This document shows, piece after piece, positions 12,401 to 17,881 of a DNA stretch of 30,599 nt (position 1 is its first letter; each line of letters opens with the position of its first letter). Source of the stretch: JAENVT01 sp040006755 (GTDB lineage: Bacteria > Actinomycetota > Acidimicrobiia > Acidimicrobiales > Ilumatobacteraceae); contig JBDTWJ010000025.1 in NCBI GenBank assembly GCA_040006755.1, positions 1 through 30,599 on the forward strand. The letters are read 5' to 3'. The position numbers and the translations under genes were made by a program. The notes beneath the pieces are model-generated. The model was not told the DNA's origin. It made no database searches and worked only from the letters and a program-made list of their open reading frames with translations.

Positions 12401-15180
12401 GTCACGGCTGTGCCGGGCACCTCCGTCGCAGCGCCGTCGGTCTTGGTGATCAACAGATCAGCGGTCGGGGTCAAGGTGTCGATGTCGGTCGCAGTGTTGT
12501 TACCCGCTGCGGGGTCTGTGACGCCCGCACCGACAGAGACCGTTGCTGTGTTGGCCAAGGTTCCGGTCGCACCGGACGTGACCGTGCCGTTGACGGTGAA
12601 CGTTGCTATCCCACCAACCGGTAGATCGATCGCGGTGTTGATGTTGCCGCTCCCCGACGCGGGGCAAGTTGCCCCGGCCGCGGCGGAGCACGTCCAGGTC
12701 GCGCCGCTCAGCGCGGCCGGGAACGTGTCGGTGATGTTGGAGGCAGGAGCCGATGAGGGGCCGGCGTTGGTTGCGACGATCGTGTAGGTCACCGGCGTTC
12801 CCGGGACCGCCGATGCAGCGCCGTCAGTCTTGGTCACCGAGAGATCGGCGCGAGGTGTCAGGGAGTCGATGTCGGTCGACGTGTTGTTGGCACCCGACGG
12901 ATCACTGCTGCCCACCGGTGCAGCCACGGTTGCGGTGTTGGCCAGCGAGCCAGTCGCTGTCGACAAGATCGTGGCCGACACGGTGAATGTTGCCGTACCG
13001 GAGACCGCAAGATTGATCGAGGCGCTGATGCTGCCGCTGCCCGAAGCCGGGCAGTTCGAACCGGCGGTCGCGGCACACGTCCACGTCATGCCAGAGAGTG
13101 GTGGCGGCATAGTGTCGGTGACGGTCGCACCGATGATCGTCGACGGACCTGCGTTGGAAGCAACGATCGTGTACGTCACGCCTTGACCCGGGATCGCCGT
13201 TGGGGCGCCGTCGGTCTTGGTGATCGACAGGTCGCCGGTCGGGGTCAAGGTGTCGGTATCGGTCGCCGAGTTGTTGGCCGGGGTCGGATCCGTCACCGAT
13301 GCCGGGACCGCGACGGTTGCGGTGTTCACCAGGCTGCCGGTTGCGGATACGGAGATGTTCGCCGTCAGCGTGAAGGTCACGATGCCTCCCGGCGCGAGGT
13401 TGACGCTCGCGCTGATGTTGCCACTCCCCGAAGCGGGACACGTCGAGCCAGCGGTTGCTGCGCACGTCCACGTTGATCCTGACAGTGCAGACGGCAACGT
13501 GTCGGTCACGGTCCCGCCGGTCACCGTCGATGGGCCGGCGTTCGCCGCGACGATCGTGTAGGTCACCGACGTGCCGGGCACCTCACCGACGGCACCGTCG
13601 GTCTTGGTGATCGACAGATCAGCAGTGGGCACAAGGCTGTCGGTGTCGGTCGCCGAGTTGTTGCCTGCGACCGGATCTGTGATTCCGGCGTCCACCGCCA
13701 CGGTGGCGGTGTTCGTCAGAGAACCGGTCGCGGTCGACACGATTGTGGCGGTCAGTGTGAACGTGGCCGTGCCGCTGGGCAATAGGTCGATCGTCGTGCT
13801 GATGTTGCCGCTCCCCGATGCCGGGCAGGTCGACCCCGCCGACGCCGCGCATGTCCATGTCGCGCCAGAGAGTGATGCCGGCACAGTGTCGGCGATGGTG
13901 GTGCCGACCGCAGCAGATGGACCGGCGTTGGAGGCAACGATCGTGTAGGTGACGGCGGAGCCGGGGATCTTGGTCGCGCTGCCGTCGGTCTTCGTCACCG
14001 ATACATCGGCGCGGCGTGTGATCGTTGTGGTGTCGGTTGCCGAGTTGTTGGCCGGCGTGGGGTCAGTCGCGCCACCCGGCAGAGCGACGGAGGCGGTGTT
14101 CGACAGCGTGCCCGTTGCGGTCGACACAACAGTCGCGCTGACCGAGAACGTCGCTGTGCCGCCGGCGAGGAGATCGATGGCCGCCGAAATGCTGCCGGAC
14201 CCTGAAGCGGGGCAGTTCGACCCGACGGATGCGGCACACGTCCAGGTGGCGCCCGTCAGAGTTGCCGAGAACGCATCCGAGACCGTGGCGTTCGCGATGG
14301 CGGAGGGCCCGGCGTTCGAGGCGACGATCGTGTACGTCAGGCCGGTGCCCGCGTTGATGCTGACGAGTCCGTCGGTCTTCGAGATCGACAGGTCGGCAGT
14401 GGGTGTCAGGACGTCGCTGTCGGTGGCAACGTTGTTGGCGGAGTTGGTCTCGACAACGCCGGCTGGTGCAGCGATGTTCACCGAGTTGGCCAACGAACCG
14501 GTGGCGGTCGCCGAGACGGCAACGGTCACGGTGTACGTCACGGACCCTGCAGGCGACAGGGTGGTCGTGGTCGACATCGGCATCGTGCCACTGGCGGCTC
14601 CACATGTACCACCGACGCCCACAACACACGTCCATGTGCCCGACGTGGTGCCACTGGGCGACGGGTCGGTGATGGGTGCTGCGGTTGCGGTCGAGGGTCC
14701 GGCGTTGGATGCGACGATCGTGTACGTCACATTGGTGCCCGGCACGGCCGACGGACTCCCATCGGTCTTGGTCACGGCGAGGTTGACCCGTGGCTCGGCG
14801 AGCACAGCGGAGGTCGCCGTGTTGTTCGCTGCGTTGACTTCTGGGATCGCCGCCGGCCCAGCGGCGGTCGCTGTGTTGGAGAGTGTCCCCGTGAACGTCG
14901 AGCTCAACGTCGCGGTGATCGTGTAGGTGGCTGAGCCACCGACCGCGAGGTTGGCCGTTGTGCTCAGCGAACCGCTACCACTCGCCGTGCAACTGGATCC
15001 TGCCGAGGCCGAGCACGTCCACGTCGCCGCGCTGAGACCCGCCGGCAACGTGTCGGTCACGACCACCGGCGCAGTACCGGTTCGGGGATACGGACCGTTG
15101 TTGGTGGCGACCACCGAGTACGTCACGGTCTGCCCTGGGATCACAGGGTTGATGTTGGCGGACTTCGTCACGCCGACATC
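1..15180 (-). repeat. Tandem array of about 39 DUF11-coding units, about 388 bp each
   Basis: The segment coding for (I/V)TKTDG (plus-strand text close to CCGTCGGTCTTGGTGATCGA) recurs about every 381-393 bp, always a multiple of three. Approximate anchor positions are 31, 418, 808, 1192, 1577, 1966, 2355, 2746, 3128, 3513, 3898, 4287, 4677, 5070, 5460, 5849, 6234, 6627, 7014, 7400, 7778, 8161, 8552, 8946, 9334, 9722, 10108, 10496, 10888, 11278, 11661, 12049, 12439, 12823, 13211, 13599, 13987, 14373, 14761 and 15152. Most units are diverged at the DNA level but keep the same protein motifs, so the array is old and maintained by selection on protein. It continues past the left edge. Confidence 0.95.
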
Positions 15181-16746
15181 GATGCACTGCGAACCGGTGT
15201 TGGTTCCAGAAGCATCGCCGATGACAGCGGATGTCGTCGACGAGCCGTTGCTTCCGCTCACTGCTCCGTACGCGGTGCTCGTCGCGGTGTGGATGCCATT
15301 GACTCCGCCGGTCACGGTGGTCGACGCAGTTGTCGACGATGTGATCACTCGCCCGCCTCCGCCTCCGCCTCCGGGACCGTGCGGGTCGGCGTGCGTCTCG
15401 TTTCCACCGGCGCCGCCACGTGCGGTGATCGTCAGACCGGCGATACCGCTCGCTGCACCGGTCGAGCTCGTCAGGACGACCACCGATCCGCCGGCACCGC
15501 CGCCGCCGCTACCGTCCTGTCCGCTGACACCGCCGGCCGCGCCATCGGCTCGGATCGTTCCGGCGCCCGACAGGCTGCCGGCGCGAACCAGGACCATGCC
15601 GCCGCCCGCTCCACCGCTCGACGTGCCGAGCGCGTTGTTGTCGCTCCCGGCCCCTCCGCCGCCGCCGAGAAAGACTCGGCTCGCGGTTCCGGCCACGACA
15701 GCGCCACCGTGTCCACCGCGTGGCAGATTCGACGACCAGCTGTTACCACCCTGTCCCCCGGCACCAGCGTTGCCTCCGCCACCGCCGCCGGAGTTCTGGT
15801 CGTTGCTCGAGGGATGCCCGTCGGTACCGCCGCCGCCTGCGTTTCCTGGCGCACCACGACCGAAGTCACCGTTGGGGTATCCGTCACCGATTGTGTCGGC
15901 TGCACCCGTCGTCCACTTGGCGGTACCGGCGATGCCCTCGGCCTTCTGACCGTTCGCCGCTTTCGCGGTGACCGTGCGGTAGTCGGTATCGACGAGGCCG
16001 GTGTCACCGGCGCGCGTCCGCTGCAGGCCTGGGCGGAATCCCTGGCCGCTCGCGTCGATCGTTGCTCCGTTGAGACCGAGATCGCTGGCGACGTCGAGCA
16101 CGACGACTCCGCCGCTGGTGCCATCCCATGCAACAGCCGCCGGCGGTGTTGCAACGCTCAAGGTCGCCGACGAGTACTGCGGCACGCGCACAACTTGGAA
16201 GCGCTGCTGACCTTGAGCCGCCGACTCGGCAGCGTTGACGTAGCTGTTGACGAGACCGGCGTTGGTGCCCGAGCCGTTGAGACCGATCGCCGCTCCCGCG
16301 ACCGACCGCACGGTCGCGTACTCGTACTGCCCCGCGATGTACGACGCGTTGTTGAGGAACCCTGAGGCGAGCGCTGACGACACGCCGTCGCCGTACGAGT
16401 CAGTGTTGGTCGAGTTGATCTGCGCACCTTGCACCTGCATCACCAGGACGAGATCGCCGACGGCGAGGGCCGCGGCTGCGCCGCGACTGGTTCCGACGGT
16501 GGTGGTCGTGTTCGCCGTTCCGGCAGTGATCGACACGAGTCCGGGGTAATAGGTGTTGACGACACCGGTGACGGACGTCGTTCCGGTGAGAGGAGGCGTC
16601 GCGCACAACGGCGCCGCGGTGGCCGACGGAACGAACAGCCCGGTTCCGACGACGACCGACGCGCCGACGAGCGCCGTTGCGAGCGCGCTGTTACGCAGGC
16701 TCGACCGGCGACGCCCACCCGTGGCAGAGAGCTGATGGCTACGCAT
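1..16746 (-). CDS. Giant secreted DUF11-repeat surface protein (C-terminus outside window)
   Basis: One minus-strand frame is open from an ATG at 16746 to the left edge, giving at least 5582 codons. An in-frame TAG at 16777-16779, with no other start codon in between, fixes the start; no clear Shine-Dalgarno is visible. The order is: signal peptide (about residues 1-44), an N-terminal region containing DLVLVMQVQGAQINSTNTD and AGQYEYATV, which I recognise as typical of the N-termini of large DUF11 exoproteins, a glycine-rich stretch (about 283-470), then about 39 tandem repeats from about residue 523. Each repeat carries ADLSITKTDG, PGTSVTYTIV, NAGPS, a WTC plus second Cys pair, VNLPVGG-like and DPTPANNSATD motifs, the hallmark of DUF11 (TIGR01451). 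It should lie outside the cell as a long rod of Ig-like domains, acting as adhesin, sheath or spacer; this role is inferred. Any sortase signal or membrane anchor would be beyond the window. Confidence 0.93.
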   Translation of the reverse strand, partial: MRSHQLSATGGRRRSSLRNSALATALVGASVVVGTGLFVPSATAAPLCATPPLTGTTSVTGVVNTYYPGLVSITAGTANTTTTVGTSRGAAAALAVGDLVLVMQVQGAQINSTNTDSYGDGVSSALASGFLNNASYIAGQYEYATVRSVAGAAIGLNGSGTNAGLVNSYVNAAESAAQGQQRFQVVRVPQYSSATLSVATPPAAVAWDGTSGGVVVLDVASDLGLNGATIDASGQGFRPGLQRTRAGDTGLVDTDYRTVTAKAANGQKAEGIAGTAKWTTGAADTIGDGYPNGDFGRGAPGNAGGGGTDGHPSSNDQNSGGGGGGNAGAGGQGGNSWSSNLPRGGHGGAVVAGTASRVFLGGGGGAGSDNNALGTSSGGAGGGMVLVRAGSLSGAGTIRADGAAGGVSGQDGSGGGGAGGSVVVLTSSTGAASGIAGLTITARGGAGGNETHADPHGPGGGGGGGRVITSSTTASTTVTGGVNGIHTATSTAYGAVSGSNGSSTTSAVIGDASGTNTGSQCIDVGVTKSANINPVIPGQTVTYSVVATNNGPYPRTGTAPVVVTDTLPAGLSAATWTCSASAGSSCTASGSGSLSTTANLAVGGSATYTITATLSSTFTGTLSNTATAAGPAAIPEVNAANNTATSAVLAEPRVNLAVTKTDGSPSAVPGTNVTYTIVASNAGPSTATAAPITDPSPSGTTSGTWTCVVGVGGTCGAASGTMPMSTTTTLSPAGSVTYTVTVAVSATATGSLANSVNIAAPAGVVETNSANNVATDSDVLTPTADLSISKTDGLVSINAGTGLTYTIVASNAGPSAIANATVSDAFSATLTGATWTCAASVGSNCPASGSGSISAAIDLLAGGTATFSVSATVVSTATGTLSNTASVALPGGATDPTPANNSATDTTTITRRADVSVTKTDGSATKIPGSAVTYTIVASNAGPSAAVGTTIADTVPASLSGATWTCAASAGSTCPASGSGNISTTIDLLPSGTATFTLTATIVSTATGSLTNTATVAVDAGITDPVAGNNSATDTDSLVPTADLSITKTDGAVGEVPGTSVTYTIVAANAGPSTVTGGTVTDTLPSALSGSTWTCAATAGSTCPASGSGNISASVNLAPGGIVTFTLTANISVSATGSLVNTATVAVPASVTDPTPANNSATDTDTLTPTGDLSITKTDGAPTAIPGQGVTYTIVASNAGPSTIIGATVTDTMPPPLSGMTWTCAATAGSNCPASGSGSISASINLAVSGTATFTVSATILSTATGSLANTATVAAPVGSSDPSGANNTSTDIDSLTPRADLSVTKTDGAASAVPGTPVTYTIVATNAGPSSAPASNITDTFPAALSGATWTCSAAAGATCPASGSGNINTAIDLPVGGIATFTVNGTVTSGATGTLANTATVSVGAGVTDPAAGNNTATDIDTLTPTADLLITKTDGAATEVPGTAVTYAIVATNAGPSTISGATVTDTMPASLSGVTWTCAASAGSACPTSGSGSINASVTLLPSGTATFTVTGTISASAIGSLTNTATISMPGGSTDPTPANNSATDTDTLSPTADLSITKTDGLVTEVPGTAATYTIVATNTGPSAVTAATVADSLPASLTGVTWTCAASGGATCPASGGGNISAPVDLPVGSSATFTVTGSISASATGNLVNTATITAPGSVTDPTPANNTATDTDTLSPTADLSITKTDGAVTEVPGTSATYTIVATNAGPSAVTAATVADTMPASLSAVTWTCAGAGGGTCQASGSGSINASVNLTAGGSVTFTVTGVISASAAGTLANTATIAPPAGVTDPTPANNSATDIDTLSPSADLSIVKTDGSATAVPGTSVTYIVVATNAGPSAVVVAPVTDTLPANLSGATWTCVPAGGGSCAAGSGSGNVSTTVDLPVDATATLTITATVVAAATGNLVNTASIAVPAGVTDPTPANNGSTDTDTLNPTADLSITKTDGVAAVVPGQSTTYTVVVGNAGPSSAVNAPITDALPAGATSGTWTCVAAGGASCASSSGSMPIATTATLAAGSTVTYTVTVAVASTATGSLANTATVSAPAGVTDPSSANNSATDTDTLTPTADVSITKTDGLTTVVPGSVLTYTVAATNPGPSTVTAATVTDTIPASLTGVTWTCSATVGSTCPPSGSGSIAAAVTLAPGGTATFTISATVLASATGTISNTAAITLPGSVTDPTPANNSATDVTTVTPQTDLTITKTDGTPTAVPGESTTYTVVVANAGPSSVTAATVSDPTPGALTSMTWTCAGAGGATCPASGIGAISSSVDLPVGGSVTFTVAGAIAAAATGSLTNSATVAAPLGVTDTNVSNNSAGDVDTLTPRSDLVVDKSDAAVSVIPGQSTTYSVTVANSGPSNAPATTVTDAQPAGATFSSWICSPGPGAGCTTASGSGSISTTVDLPAGAMVTFTVVAVVNPGATGTLVNTATATPDAGITDPTAGNNSATDTDTLIPTADLSITKTNSASSLIPGAPVSYAIVASNAGPSAVVGATIADSMPASLTSPTWTCAATGAGGCTASGTGSINSTADLPVGATVTYTVNATVSASATGSISNTASVTVPAGVTDPVAGNNTATDTDPLTPRVDLSITKTDGLAIANPLDTLTYTIVVGNAGPSAVSDAVVVDTFPAALTGTTWTCFAGVGGNCDSSGPGAGNINTTVDLGVNGSVQFTVTGTIAGSTIGSVVNTASVSAPAGVTETDSANNSATDSTAVTSTAALSITKTDGQTTNVAGTSSTYTITVLNAGPSAVIDAAVGDGMPAALTNATWTCTASGGGNCDNPGPTVGNINTTVDLPSGGSATFTVNGTIDAAYTGVLTNTATVTAPPGTIDDSADNSATDNTMIVAEANLVVSKTDGAVTATPGSSTTYTMTVSNSGPSVVTGATVSDAVPTGATSMNWTCTATAGSSCTASGSGSITDTVTLRPAGVLTYLVTVVIAAGATGSLTNTAAASVPASVTETSPLDNNATDTDTLIPSTDLSITKTDHVASAVPGTAITYTIVVTNNGPSVADGATIADAFPGAMTAVNWTCVGPCSPSGSGALNDVVTLPVGGSATYTVTSTIAANATGTLSNTATVTAAAGTTDPTPGNNTATDVDTLTPQSDLSITKTDGAATAIPGTTVTYTIVVTNNGPSGVVGASVVDAYPASLSNATWNCVSVGGTCPVGGAGTINTIVDLSSGGTATFTVIADISASATGTLSNTASVTAPPASTDLNPPNNSATDVDTLTPHVNLSVTKTDNDLAAQPGDNVTYAIVVSNSGPSAVVNALLADSVPASLAGVSWTCSASAGSTCPASGSGNSINTTVSLLPGGTSSFTVDATVVASAAGVIANTATIDAPVGVVETSSIDNSATDTTSVTPTADLIVTKTDGIASIAAGQTNTYTIVVTNAGPSLITDALVNDVLPVELGGATWTCTASIGSSCAAASGAGNIAQLITLASSGTATFSVTGTIASSTPAGTLSNTATVTMPGGSVDPTPANNQATDTTTITQRADLAVSKSDGVTSATPGLAVQYTIVVSNSGPSDAWGAAVVDTLPAQLVGAAWACTASAGSACVAGGSASINTLVDLLAGGTATFTVNATVTASATGSLVNTAVATVPNGVTDPVPGNNTATDTDTLTPSADLSITKSDFSATATPGAPVTYTVAVSNAGPSDVADATVADVLPASLSGATWTCSITGAGSCPPSGSGDISSTIVLTVGAIATFTITGTLQSSTTADLVNTSTVTPPSGTSDPTPGNNTATDTDTLARVADLSISKNDFAAVATPGTAISYQIVVANSGPSDITGATVTDTPPSDFGGVAWSCAAAGGASCANASGAGSINEVVDIPTGGTVSYTLAGTLSASSVVSLTNTAVVAAPAGSTDPNPANNSATDNDTLARVADLSITKSVDLAAALPGDALTYTIVVGNTGPSDISDAVVDDVVPTNLLGASWTCTGSSGGSCDDNGPTSGDITTTVDLGVDGSVSFTLTGTVAPSATGTIVNTAQVTAPAATTDPNPADNTASASTTIDPKADLSIIKTDGNVTDIAGTSIQYSVVVANNGPSTIQNAPVNDMMPAALSAVSWTCSATAFATCDSPSGTGDIATTVDLRPGSTATFVVDATIDAGFTGVISNTATVAMPGPGVDPTPANNSATDTTTVVAQADLSITKTDGTLTATPGSTTLYTVTVSNAGPSSVAGASIADAVPGGAASMNWTCTTSPGSACTASGTGAMSDTISLLPGGTATYQIIVDISSAAVGNLVNTATVNAPPGVTDPTAGNDSATDVDVLTPVAELSITKTDGLANAVPGSTVTYTIVVTNGGPSNAVGATINDALPSSLSGATWSCAGSAGAVCTASGVGDIADIVNVPSGASITYTVTAAIASTATGDLTNTASVTAPTGTSDPDPTDNSATDTDTLSPQADLFISKTDGQGNVVPGTNVTYTVTAGNAGPSAVAGATVSDVLPAELIAATWTCAAAGGSCPASGTGNIAANVDLAVGGTVTFTIDATVSPTAMTSLDNTASIALPGTVTDPVPGNNSSTDTDSLNPEADLSITKTDGLTSAQPGDVITYTIVASNAGPSAVVAAPVIDTLPVGLTSTSWSCAPSVGAACAPGGSGNMNTVVSLAVGSTVTFAVTGTVEATAGVITNTARIDAPAGVSDPEAADNAATDNTAITPTADLSITKTDGLTSVAAGEAVTYTVVAGNAGPSPIIAASISDSIPAVLVGASWTCSATAGSACANASGTGNINEVVDLAAGGQVTLSVTGTVNASAVPGSLSNTAAVTMPGGSVDPTPANNSATDNTAIVRRADLSITKDDFAATAVAGSTTTYAVVVSNGGPSNVVGATISDPLPAGATAMSWSCSGSAGASCASAGTGALNTAVNLAAGSSATFSVVVTINPAASGQLINTATVAAPASVNDPNPTNNSATDVDAVTGLADLHITKDDGSLSATPGTNTTYMVVVSNSGPSDVIGATVADLEPSGTTFVSWTCTGTAGAGCADPSGSGDISTTVDLPTATSVTFTVVAAVDAAATADVTNVAIVAPPTGVTDPNVVDNTAIDTDTMNLVADLVITKTDNSATVTPGASVTYTVVASNVGPSDVVGASVSDLVPAAVIGATWTCAGSGACSNASGSGAINELVDLPIGTTVAFTISGVVDPALTTDLTNTATITAPAAVSDPNPDNNSATDTDSTSPVTDLDVTKTDGLISALPGDALTYSVVVSNAGPSNAVGATLADVVPATLSGISWTCSAVNGSCAVSGAGSLNETIDIAVGGSVMFEVTGTIVDSATGSITNTATITAPPGANDPNPADNSATDTTSVNPKADLSITKTDGNVTDIAGTTVTYTVVVSNNGPSMIIGAPVVDTMPAPLTGATWTCSASGGSACASASGSGDLATSVDILAGGVITYTVTGIVDAGFAGTLSNTATVSMPGSGVDPTPANNTAIDTTDIIAVADLSVTKTDGVASEVPGTSVSYTIVVSNAGPSDVSGASVSDVMPLSLSNVSWTCSGSAGAVCSPSGTDDVADVVNIVAGGSVTYIVSADVNADATGSLVNSVSVSAPGGVTDPDESNNTATDVDSLTPTADLSVTKTDGVASEVPGT
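15340..15900 (-). other. Glycine-rich segment in the N-terminal region of the giant exoprotein
   Basis: Between about residues 283 and 470 the protein contains repeated runs of Gly such as AGGGG, GGGGGGNAGAGGQGG, GGGAGSDNN and PGGGGGG, separated by short hydrophobic stretches such as GIAGLTITA and GMVLVRAGSLSGAGTIRADG. The alternation of GG turns with short beta-type strands suggests a beta-helix or beta-prism-like fold, as in other glycine-rich exoprotein N-termini. That fold is an inference. The minus-strand frame stays open throughout, while other frames also show long stop-free stretches here because of the composition. Confidence 0.7.
16615..16746 (-). other. Signal peptide of the giant exoprotein
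   Basis: Residues 1-44 begin MRSHQLSATGGRRRSSLRNS, a long basic n-region, followed by a hydrophobic core (ALATALVGASVVVGTGLFV) and a small-residue end, PSATAA, before PLCATPP. This fits a Sec signal peptide with cleavage near residue 44 (AXA-type site). The twin arginines lack the following motif expected for Tat export, so Sec is preferred. The exact cleavage site is an estimate. Confidence 0.85.
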
Positions 16747-16874
16747 GGTTCGAGGTGACCGCCCGCTCGAGCGAAACTAGTGAGTCGGCACGACGACGCA
16801 CCCCGGGGCGACCACCGTTGAGGTTTGCCCGTACGCGACGAATCGCAGCCCCCAGCCACCCTCTTGCGATGTCG

Positions 16875-16896
16875 AATTCCTTTCCCACAAGGAATT
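16875..16896. promoter_or_regulatory. 8-bp perfect inverted repeat (hairpin or operator candidate)
   Basis: AATTCCTT at 16875-16882 and AAGGAATT at 16889-16896 are perfect reverse complements around a 6-nt spacer. The AT-rich arms stand out from the GC-rich surroundings. It lies between divergent genes, so an operator or a 5'UTR hairpin of the exoprotein transcript is more likely than a terminator; there is no T-tract. Confidence 0.45.
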
Positions 16897-16947
16897 TCAT
16901 CGGCAAACTTGCCGAGACCTTGACGATTCAGGCACCCGGTTCTGATT

Positions 16948-16959
16948 TGCATATATGCA
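16948..16959. promoter_or_regulatory. 12-bp perfect palindrome upstream of parA
   Basis: TGCATATATGCA is a perfect 12-bp palindrome 31 bp before the chosen parA start. In a high-GC genome such an AT-rich palindrome just upstream of an operon encoding an apparent ribbon-helix-helix protein is a good operator candidate, since such proteins often repress their own operon. This link is inference. Confidence 0.45.
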
Positions 16960-16990
16960 TATCTACAGTGAACGCACTAAGGTGCTGCTC

Positions 16991-17881
16991 ATGGGTTTAT
17001 GGCAAGAGAGTGTGACACCCGAGGGCTCGACAAGTTTTTTGCCGCAGCCCACCCCTTCGGCCCCACTCGGCGAGGTCATCACGATCGCCCACACCAAGGG
17101 CGGCGCCGGCAAGACCTCGCTGACGTTCAACCTGGCATACGCATTGTCGACCTGCGGTGCGCGGGTATTGGTGATCGACCTCGATCAGCAAATGGGGCAG
17201 TCGGTGTTCCTCGGCGGGTCTGGAAAGCGACCAGCGACCGGCACCCAGAATGTCGCCGATGTCGGCGCCGTGTTGCTCGGCCGAGCCCAACTCGACGACG
17301 CGCTGGTGCGCAGTGTGCACCCCAACCTCGACGTGTTGCCCGCCGACGGTGTGTCGATGAGCAATGCGGGTCGGCAGCTCACCGATCCGTGGGTTCGCAG
17401 CCGGCTGATCGACATCCTCGACTCTGCGCGCGACCAATGGGACATCGTGTTGGTCGACACGCCAGGCCATCAGTCGGCCGTCGTCGCCGCAGCGCTCAGC
17501 GGATCGTCAGGCGTCATCGTTCCGATGGTGCCGGAGGCCGGACCGGTCGCCGAACTTCCGACCATCCTCAACACCATACGAATGACAGCAGAGTCCAACG
17601 CTCAACTCGAGGTCTACGGGATCGTCAAGATGAGGATCTGGGGCACGAGTCTGTACCGCCGCGTCGCCGAAGAGAAGATCCGCTCGATCGCAGATGCTTT
17701 CGAGGTGCCACTGTTCCGCAACAAGATCCCCGAGGACGCAAAGTTCGGCGAGGCGCATCTCGTCGGGCTGCCGGTCGGGGCCTACTACTACACCGCCAGA
17801 TCTGCCACCGCGTACCGACACGTCGCGTACGAGTTGATCCAACGGCGACGGTGGCACTTCCCTGTTCCCGAGACCTTGTGA
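16991..17881 (+). CDS. ParA/MinD-family partition ATPase
   Basis: The 296-residue protein has the deviant Walker A of ParA ATPases, KGGAGKT at residues 36-42, an A' motif VLVIDLDQQ (59-67; the family usually has DLDPQ) and a Walker B IVLVDTPGH (152-160). ParA proteins dimerise on ATP, bind DNA non-specifically and position DNA or protein cargo. The ATG at 16991 is chosen because AAGG lies 8 nt upstream; an in-frame ATG at 16955 would add 12 residues but lies inside the palindrome and has no ribosome site. The stop codon shares one base with the ATG of the next gene, so the two are almost certainly co-translated. No replication gene is nearby, so a chromosomal or orphan positioning system is as likely as plasmid partition. 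Confidence 0.88.
   Translation: MGLWQESVTPEGSTSFLPQPTPSAPLGEVITIAHTKGGAGKTSLTFNLAYALSTCGARVLVIDLDQQMGQSVFLGGSGKRPATGTQNVADVGAVLLGRAQLDDALVRSVHPNLDVLPADGVSMSNAGRQLTDPWVRSRLIDILDSARDQWDIVLVDTPGHQSAVVAAALSGSSGVIVPMVPEAGPVAELPTILNTIRMTAESNAQLEVYGIVKMRIWGTSLYRRVAEEKIRSIADAFEVPLFRNKIPEDAKFGEAHLVGLPVGAYYYTARSATAYRHVAYELIQRRRWHFPVPETL

Larger units (their letters stand above)
16747..16990. promoter_or_regulatory. Divergent intergenic region between the giant exoprotein gene and parA
   Basis: This 244-bp region separates two divergently transcribed genes and must hold both promoters. Visible structure is a hairpin at 16875-16896 and a palindrome at 16948-16959. A TTGACG at 16920-16925 could be a -35 element for parA, but no good -10 sits at 16-18 bp; AT-rich TATATG at 16952 is 26 bp away. 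No clear sigma-70-type pair was found for the minus-strand gene. The part next to the exoprotein start is GC-rich and featureless. Confidence 0.6.

Noticed and set aside
1..15180. CRISPR-like periodic repetition
   Set aside because: The period is about 388 bp, all units code for protein in one frame, and there are no short identical repeats with unique spacers.
35..15949. Series of plus-strand ORFs of about 110-510 codons, repeating with the same motif (VSVAELxAGVGSVTPAG)
   Set aside because: They are the antisense of the DUF11 array. The minus-strand frame is continuous, has a signal peptide and matches a known domain; the plus-strand pieces are broken at each unit and match nothing I recognise.
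15289..16365. Long plus- and minus-strand ORFs over the glycine-rich region
   Set aside because: Arg/Ala/Ser-rich low-complexity translations caused by GC-rich glycine codons; they overlap the well-supported exoprotein frame.
16822..16830. GGGCAAACC on the minus strand in the leader of the giant exoprotein, like the core of a c-di-GMP-I (GEMM) riboswitch
   Set aside because: The equally conserved GACGCAAAGCC partner is absent downstream and the helices cannot be drawn, so this is probably chance. A covariance-model search of 16747-16870 would settle it.
16955..16990. Earlier in-frame ATG for parA at 16955
   Set aside because: It sits inside the palindrome, has no ribosome site and adds residues without similarity to ParA; the ATG at 16991 has AAGG at proper distance.
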